A DNA stretch of 64,000 nt, from NCBI RefSeq assembly GCF_007655135.1, contig NW_022204047.1:1-64000 (forward strand), in the 5' to 3' direction. Below are positions 59,054-64,000 of the stretch, in pieces; positions within the stretch are counted from its first letter, which is position 1; each line of letters opens with the position of its first letter. The notes beneath the pieces were generated by a model that was not told where the DNA came from, made no database searches, and saw only the letters and a list, made by a program, of their open reading frames with translations. The position numbers and the translations under genes were made by a program. Source of the DNA: Punica granatum. Taxonomy: Eukaryota > Streptophyta > Magnoliopsida > Myrtales > Lythraceae.

Positions 59054-59205
59054 AAAATAGGTGTAACACAGTGGGGTACACTCTTGCTTGACAGCTAAGA
59101 AGTTACAAGTTTGATATCAAGTAGTACTATTTGTACCCATTCATTAGCTATTAGTATTTCTCTTTTATTTTACTAGGTCCATGGGCTCTTGTAACCGAAA
59201 ATCGG
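59054..59205 (+). mobile_element. SINE family A copy, diverged
   Basis: CACAGTGGGGTACACTCTTG is followed by TTACAAGTTTGATATCAAGT (decayed B box), ACCCATTCATTAGCTATTAG and the tail TCCATGGGCTCTTGTAACCG. It aligns end to end with 59640-59795. Confidence 0.6.
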
Positions 59206-59639
59206 GAGAAATTGTTTGCGTTCTTATATGTTCTTCACATAAGAACCTCTTTGCCATGGTTCCAGGTTTCTGTGTTATAGTCGCTGACTGCAAACACAGT
59301 TTGCTAGGTTAGGTCAAGCAAAATCTCTTTCATGAGGATATCATATGATATTTCTAACACATCAGAATGAATTCCTAAAAAGATTTTGAAAATAGCATTT
59401 TGCAGAACCCGGTATAACAGGTGATGTAGAAACCGAAATAAAAAGGGTTTTGGTAGTCTTTCAAATAATACCCTGACCTAGAAATTTCTTAAATTTTGGG
59501 TTGAAGACGAGCTAGTGCCACGACTTAGTACCCTGTTGATCGATATTACCTATTTTACGTAGTGCTCATGCTTACATTGACGTGGGGTATCTTTTGTGCT
59601 CTCATTCCCATTCCAAATTGCATGAACTTTGAATTTTGA

Positions 59640-59795
59640 TCAAGATAGGGAATAGCACAGTGATGCACCTCTCGCCTGGTGACCAAGAGATTTCAGGTTC
59701 GATACCCAGTGAGACTACCCGTCCCCCTTTATTAGATATTTAGGATTTCTATTTCAATACACTAGACCCATGGGCCTCCCTTGTACCCGAAAAAA
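59640..59795 (+). mobile_element. SINE family A copy, best preserved
   Basis: CACAGTGATGCACCTCTCGC is followed by a good B box TTCAGGTTCGATACCCAGTG, a body with CCCTTTATTAGATATTTAGG, a tail CCATGGGCCTCCCTTGTACC and a terminal A-run (59788-59796). The tRNA-like head, unrelated body and A-rich end are SINE hallmarks. Confidence 0.68.
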
Positions 59796-59854
59796 AAATT
59801 GCATGAATTTTGAGAAAATTTTACATAATTCTTTTTGAATGTGTATGATATCCG

Positions 59855-60012
59855 AGATTTCAGTGTGCTCTAACTAATCTAGTTTAAGCTGGATCGGCTC
59901 ACTAAAAGATAAAACGCTTTATGCATAGATTTTTTCACTTACAAGACTCGAACTCTAGACCTAGTTCAAAGGATACAATCACTGAACCTCTTAAAACCAA
60001 TCCACGTCGATA
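59855..60012 (-). mobile_element. SINE family B copy (Au-like)
   Basis: The minus strand reads GTGGATTGGTTTTAAGAGGT, then B-box-like GAGTTCGAGTCTTGTAAGTG, then GTTTTATCTTTTAGTGAGCC and GATCCAGCTTAAACTAG. It shares its order with 11085-11232 and 4065-4215. Confidence 0.55.
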
Positions 60013-60154
60013 TAATATTTTTCGATAAGTAATATGGTGGGTAACAGTGATGGCAACCTTGCCGCCCCCCGCTATGCAATATTCGGTCTCTCGTGTTTAA
60101 CCGCGAACATATCAGACGAACTGAACAACTAGCGCAAGCATTGGCCATGTTAGT

Positions 60155-60335
60155 GTAACACGACCAGGGGCCTAGTATAGTTCACAGAAGCCGGAGATGA
60201 CCCCAGATCCAAGCCAAAGAGCCCTGCCCTAGTATATGTCCTCGGGGGGATTTGAACTCAAGATCTGGGGGTCTCCAAACCACATGGGAGTGAGCTTGGA
60301 ACCATTAGGCCACCACCTCTGATGGTACGTCGGTA
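60155..60335 (-). mobile_element. tRNA-derived SINE copy (family C)
   Basis: The minus strand has an A-box region GGTGGTGGCCTAATGGTTCC and a B-box region TTGAGTTCAAATCCCCCCGA about 45 bases further on, then a GC-rich body with GGCAGGGCTCTTTGGCTTGG. This is a well-kept Pol III promoter arrangement. The head resembles the tRNA-like piece inside the hAT element (1199-1271). Confidence 0.6.
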
Positions 60336-60642
60336 TAATATTTGATTGCACCATACAACTACTTTTGATAATTGCACCTTAATTTTTTTTTTCCTAAAAA
60401 AAAACCACATATATCATCGATGATAAATTTGAAAAAAAAAAGCAGTGATTTTTGTCTCTCATCTATCTCTCTCTCTTTTGGTTGGTCGGTCCATGGGGAA
60501 AGATACGATGTGAGACCAGGGAGATTGACTGACTCGGGAAAAATGCAGAAAATGTAACATGGAGCCCACTTCCTTTGCACGATTGGGGAAAAAGATGAAA
60601 AAGAAAAAGAATTATAATTAATTCTAATGTGAAAATATAATA

Positions 60643-60704
60643 GATATATATATATATATATATTAATTTTAATGAAAAGATATAATATATATATATATAT
60701 ATAT
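60643..60704. repeat. Paired (AT)n microsatellites
   Basis: Two (TA)n runs lie at about 60641-60662 and 60685-60704, within the downstream copy of the duplication. Confidence 0.85.
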
Positions 60705-61102
60705 AATTTTTTGGTGCAAGTGAAAATATAATATAAGATGCCGCAAAATGTGGAGTTGGGGTGCTCTTTTCTTTGTCACCCTTCGCTTTCACAATCCACC
60801 AAATGCCTACGTGCCCTTTTTCTTTTCTTTTGCTTCAAGAACAAGAGATCGATCATTCTTGATTCTCGATAATAATTAAGAAAGCTACAAACAAGAAAAG
60901 GATCATAAGCTCATTATCAATGATTCAATAAATATTCATTGATAAACAATGTATTATGTTTATTGATGGATTCAACAGAGAGGTCACATAAGATTCCCAT
61001 GCATTTGGAATTGGAAAGTTACAAACTACATATGTTGTTGTTATGATAAGATTGTGATGTAGACTAATTATATTTAGTGGCAGTAAAAATAAAAATCAAT
61101 TA

Positions 61103-61175
61103 TGGTAACCAATAAGTTGCAAGTTCGATACCCAGTGGGACTACTCGTGCCCATTTATTAGTTATTAGGATTTTT
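61103..61175 (+). mobile_element. SINE family A fragment
   Basis: TTGCAAGTTCGATACCCAGT then GTGCCCATTTATTAGTTATT matches the B box and body of the family A copies. The 5' head and 3' tail are missing. Confidence 0.5.
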
Positions 61176-61758
61176 TTCATATATGTTAATCTATATATGT
61201 ATATATAATAGTAACCCAACTAATAAATAGGTCATAAAGGTAAATGTCATAATATCGTAGGGTTAGAAAAGTAAATCTATATCTAAGTACTTTTGAATAA
61301 TTTGTAATTGTTAATCAATTCCCATTTAATTACAATATATTTGACTAATATGTACATATTATATAGATATAGATATATATTTTACTAACGAAAATGAATT
61401 TTATGAATTAAGGATAATTTACGTCTAATTTATATGAAATTAGTTTCAAGAAAAGAAAGTTAGAAAGGCAAGCTTGATCTTTACCATAGAATGATTTTTT
61501 TTGAGAAAAAAGAAAACAAATTTTATATCTGAAAAGTGTATAGTATATAATTTTTGAACTTTCAAAATATATTTTATTTAATGGACTTCCTTTTGTCTGA
61601 ATTTCAGCCTCGGTGTTAAATGTAAAAGTATAGCTGATTGATGTATTGATTTGATCTAAAAAAGGTTCACATATCGATAAGTTATAGTTACAGATTAAAT
61701 AGAAGAATTTCTCTTGAATTATAATTTTTTGCAGAAATATCTCGAATTAAAGAATGTG

Positions 61759-61794
<36 letters not shown>

Positions 61795-61982
61795 AATAGC
61801 AACATTTTATCCGTTTAATAAATACTATAACATTTAATATTTAGAGCATTTACAGTCATTCCTGATTTATTATAGTAACAGTTTTTACAAATCAATAATT
61901 TGGTATTAACTGGATTTTATAATGACTACAGTTCGTGATACTTGTAAGGGAAGTGATTTCCACAATCAATTGCATCCTTGGT

Positions 61983-62014
<32 letters not shown>

Positions 62015-63307
62015 AGAATAGGTTTAGAAAAGCTCAATGCCAAAGAGGGACATCGTGATTTGATATTCGCCATTTTCTATTTTCTGCTACAATGGTATGT
62101 AATTGACTTTCCAATTCCCAGATTTCTTATTTATTTATTTATGTATTTATTTATTATAATTTATTTTGCTTTCACTTTAAGATAAGGTGGTGCATGTTAT
62201 GGAGTCAATTATAAAACAAGAAGGATGAAGTCTTCCCATATTAGAGTCCATGTTTGTTTCTATCAAGTATAATTTTGTTACATGTGCTGAATACATTATT
62301 TTTTTCTGTATTCACTCTTCCGTATGATTAATTTTCCTAAGCTATTAAGCTGGTTGAGTCTTCAAGAGATAGGTTTAAGTTGGTTATGTGTTTTTAGTTC
62401 ATATGAATGATTTTTTACTTTTAATTCACCCTTGAACCTTCATCAATTTTTGTATAAGAATGAAATCCCCTATTTTCTAATATAAGAGGAATCATTATTT
62501 ATTTTATCTTTGTTTCTATTTTATAATTACTTATTTGGTTTCTAGCTACATATATCTCTTCAAGATATAGCTACGTAAATATCTTAAATATGTCTATTTA
62601 GCACGCTAATCTCATATAGTAAATATTGCAATAAATATATATTAAGTAGCAAAGTTGGATGATGTGAAATATTATATAGGGAATTTGCAAAAATATATGC
62701 TTCCAACGACATTTATACATTTCTCTTGGATTCCTTATTTTATAACATCTTATTAAAATATACTATTCTGTTTCTTATAATCCACAAGCAATGCTTGCAT
62801 AACATAATATTATGCAGAATTCATATATCTAATGACAAAATAAATTTTATAACATCTTATTTTCTAGAATTAACCTTATAAAACTCATGGGAATATACAA
62901 TTACACTCGGACACAATCCTTTTTATATAATTTTTTTCTTGAACGGTCCTAATATATATGCCACAAGTACTTGGATGTTTGCTTTTATGCAATATTGTAT
63001 AATCTATTTTCAAAATCTTATAAATTTGTTTGGTTTTCTTTTTATTCTTCATTTTTTTTACTACTTTTATCTTTCTTCAATTCGTAATATTTGTTGCAAA
63101 GAAGAAAATTATTGTCCTTGATATCATTTTTTGGACTATGTAGTTTCATAAAACTGAATTAATTTTATGATTTCATAATTGTAACAGTTCGTTATTTTAC
63201 TTTGATTTAACTATTTTAGTAATTTCTTGAATTTCATAAATTTTTTGTTAATATTTTATTTTTTCCTGCCAACTGACAAAATTCTCTTTCTTTGATTATA
63301 TAAGTTG
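61176..63307. other. AT-rich intergenic DNA
   Basis: Strongly AT-rich, with (TA)n runs at about 61764-61791 and 61999-62012. Small open frames near 61922-62185 and 62939-63121 lack coding character. No gene or RNA was recognised. Confidence 0.5.
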
Positions 63308-63505
63308 TTGTATATAATATTTAATCTATGGAGAAAATAAAAGTAAAATCCATGATAAAACAAAATTCACGATAAAAATAAAAATGAAAATCACCCTTAC
63401 AGAATTATTTTTGTACATAATATTTACTTCATGGAGAAAATAAAATAAAATTCAAGATAAAATAAAATCATGAATAAATATAAATAAAAATAACTCGTGT
63501 AGTGG
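63308..63505 (+). repeat. Two-copy tandem repeat, unit about 103 bp
   Basis: TTGTATATAATATTTAATCT at 63308 recurs as TTGTACATAATATTTACTTC at 63411. Each copy is followed by ATGGAGAAAATAAAA and a run of AAAATAAAA-type motifs. AT-rich, no coding content. Confidence 0.6.
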
Positions 63506-64000
63506 ATAGGTAAAAAAGTACTATATGTATAAAGTTGTATCCTATCCTATTAAATATGGGTTAAATTGTAAATATCTCTATTAAATAAGGGTAGAGTAGT
63601 AAATGTCTTAATAAATTAACATGTTATATAAAAATTGAATAATATTACTTATTATTGTAATTAAAGAGAATATACCCATAATAAACAGTAAAGTATAATT
63701 CTTATCACTTATTATTATTTTTATAAGTAATTGCTATCTTATTAGTAAATAAATACATAATTTTAAAGAAACTAAGAATTATTAAACTTTCCTAAATTAA
63801 TTTTAGTAATAATTATGAGCCTCATAAAAGTTAAATTAAATTAATCTCTCATCGAAGTAATTAGTCATTTTATCTAAAAAATTAATACATGAAATATGAG
63901 TGAGAAAAAAACACGGATGCTTAATATAAAAATTTTATAGGCTCTTTGATTATTAATATTTTTTTCAAAAGTTAGGAATTTGGTATTTTTGGATTTTATG
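63506..64000. other. AT-rich intergenic DNA to the window end
   Basis: A short repeated phrase (CTATTAAATATGGGT, then CTATTAAATAAGGGT) occurs at about 63547-63590. Nothing else was recognised. Confidence 0.45.

Larger units (their letters stand above)
58158..61010 (+). repeat. Segmental duplication, downstream copy with SINE insertions
   Basis: Direct-orientation copy of 48620-50390, expanded from about 1.8 to 2.9 kb. The additions coincide with the SINE copies at 59054-59205, 59640-59795, 59855-60012 and 60155-60335 and with AT microsatellites at 60643-60704. Substitutions and small indels are frequent, so the duplication is much older than either LTR retrotransposon. Confidence 0.8.

Noticed and set aside
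1..64000. CRISPR arrays, operons, prophage or riboswitches
   Set aside because: The window is plant nuclear DNA; no regularly spaced identical repeats or bacterial-type gene organisation were seen.

Overview
This is nuclear DNA of a flowering plant, most likely a eudicot. The evidence is AT-rich intergenic DNA, GT-AG introns, plant-type gene families (a GT-2-like trihelix factor and a Tubby-like F-box protein), Ty3/gypsy and Ty1/copia LTR retrotransposons with plant primer-binding sites, tRNA-derived SINEs and several TIR transposons. I cannot name the species.

Layout. 1-5090: intergenic DNA with a 552-bp hAT-type MITE (996-1547, exact 8-bp target duplication) and a SINE. 5093-7543: a two-exon GT-2-like trihelix transcription factor gene (+) whose first exon has a reading-frame problem. 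7544-16999: AT-rich intergenic DNA with SINE pieces and microsatellites. 17000-18280: a Mutator-like element with long inverted arms. 19097-28702: a complete Athila-like Ty3/gypsy element (gag-pol on the - strand), very young by LTR identity but carrying a nonsense codon and a frameshift. 28708-30253: older retrotransposon debris and a 485-bp LTR. 31358-31535: a subtilase relic. 33067-34836: one Mutator-like element nested in another, each with a near-perfect 9-bp target duplication. 35940-38992: a Tubby-like F-box protein gene (+, four coding exons). 39000-44650: intergenic DNA with a Tourist-like MITE. 44707-49043: a 13-exon WD-repeat gene (+). 48620-61010: a direct segmental duplication. 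The 3' end of the WD gene and about 1.3 kb downstream occur again at 58158-61010, separated by a GTGATAA-motif array and a young Ty1/copia element (52390-57488). 61010-64000: AT-rich intergenic DNA.

How the parts relate. The three intact-looking genes are housekeeping or regulatory genes with no evident functional link: transcription factor, F-box/phosphoinositide-binding protein, WD scaffold. The rest is transposon history. Nested insertions can be ordered by target duplications and LTR identity, and the downstream copy of the duplication has collected several SINEs that its parent lacks. I found no credible novel defence, biosynthetic or RNA-based system. The best candidates for a second look are the segmental duplication with its SINE cluster, the frame break in trihelix exon 1, the nested Mutator-like elements and the GTGATAA-motif array. 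Exon borders, element limits and divergence counts were read by eye, with no alignment or database search.
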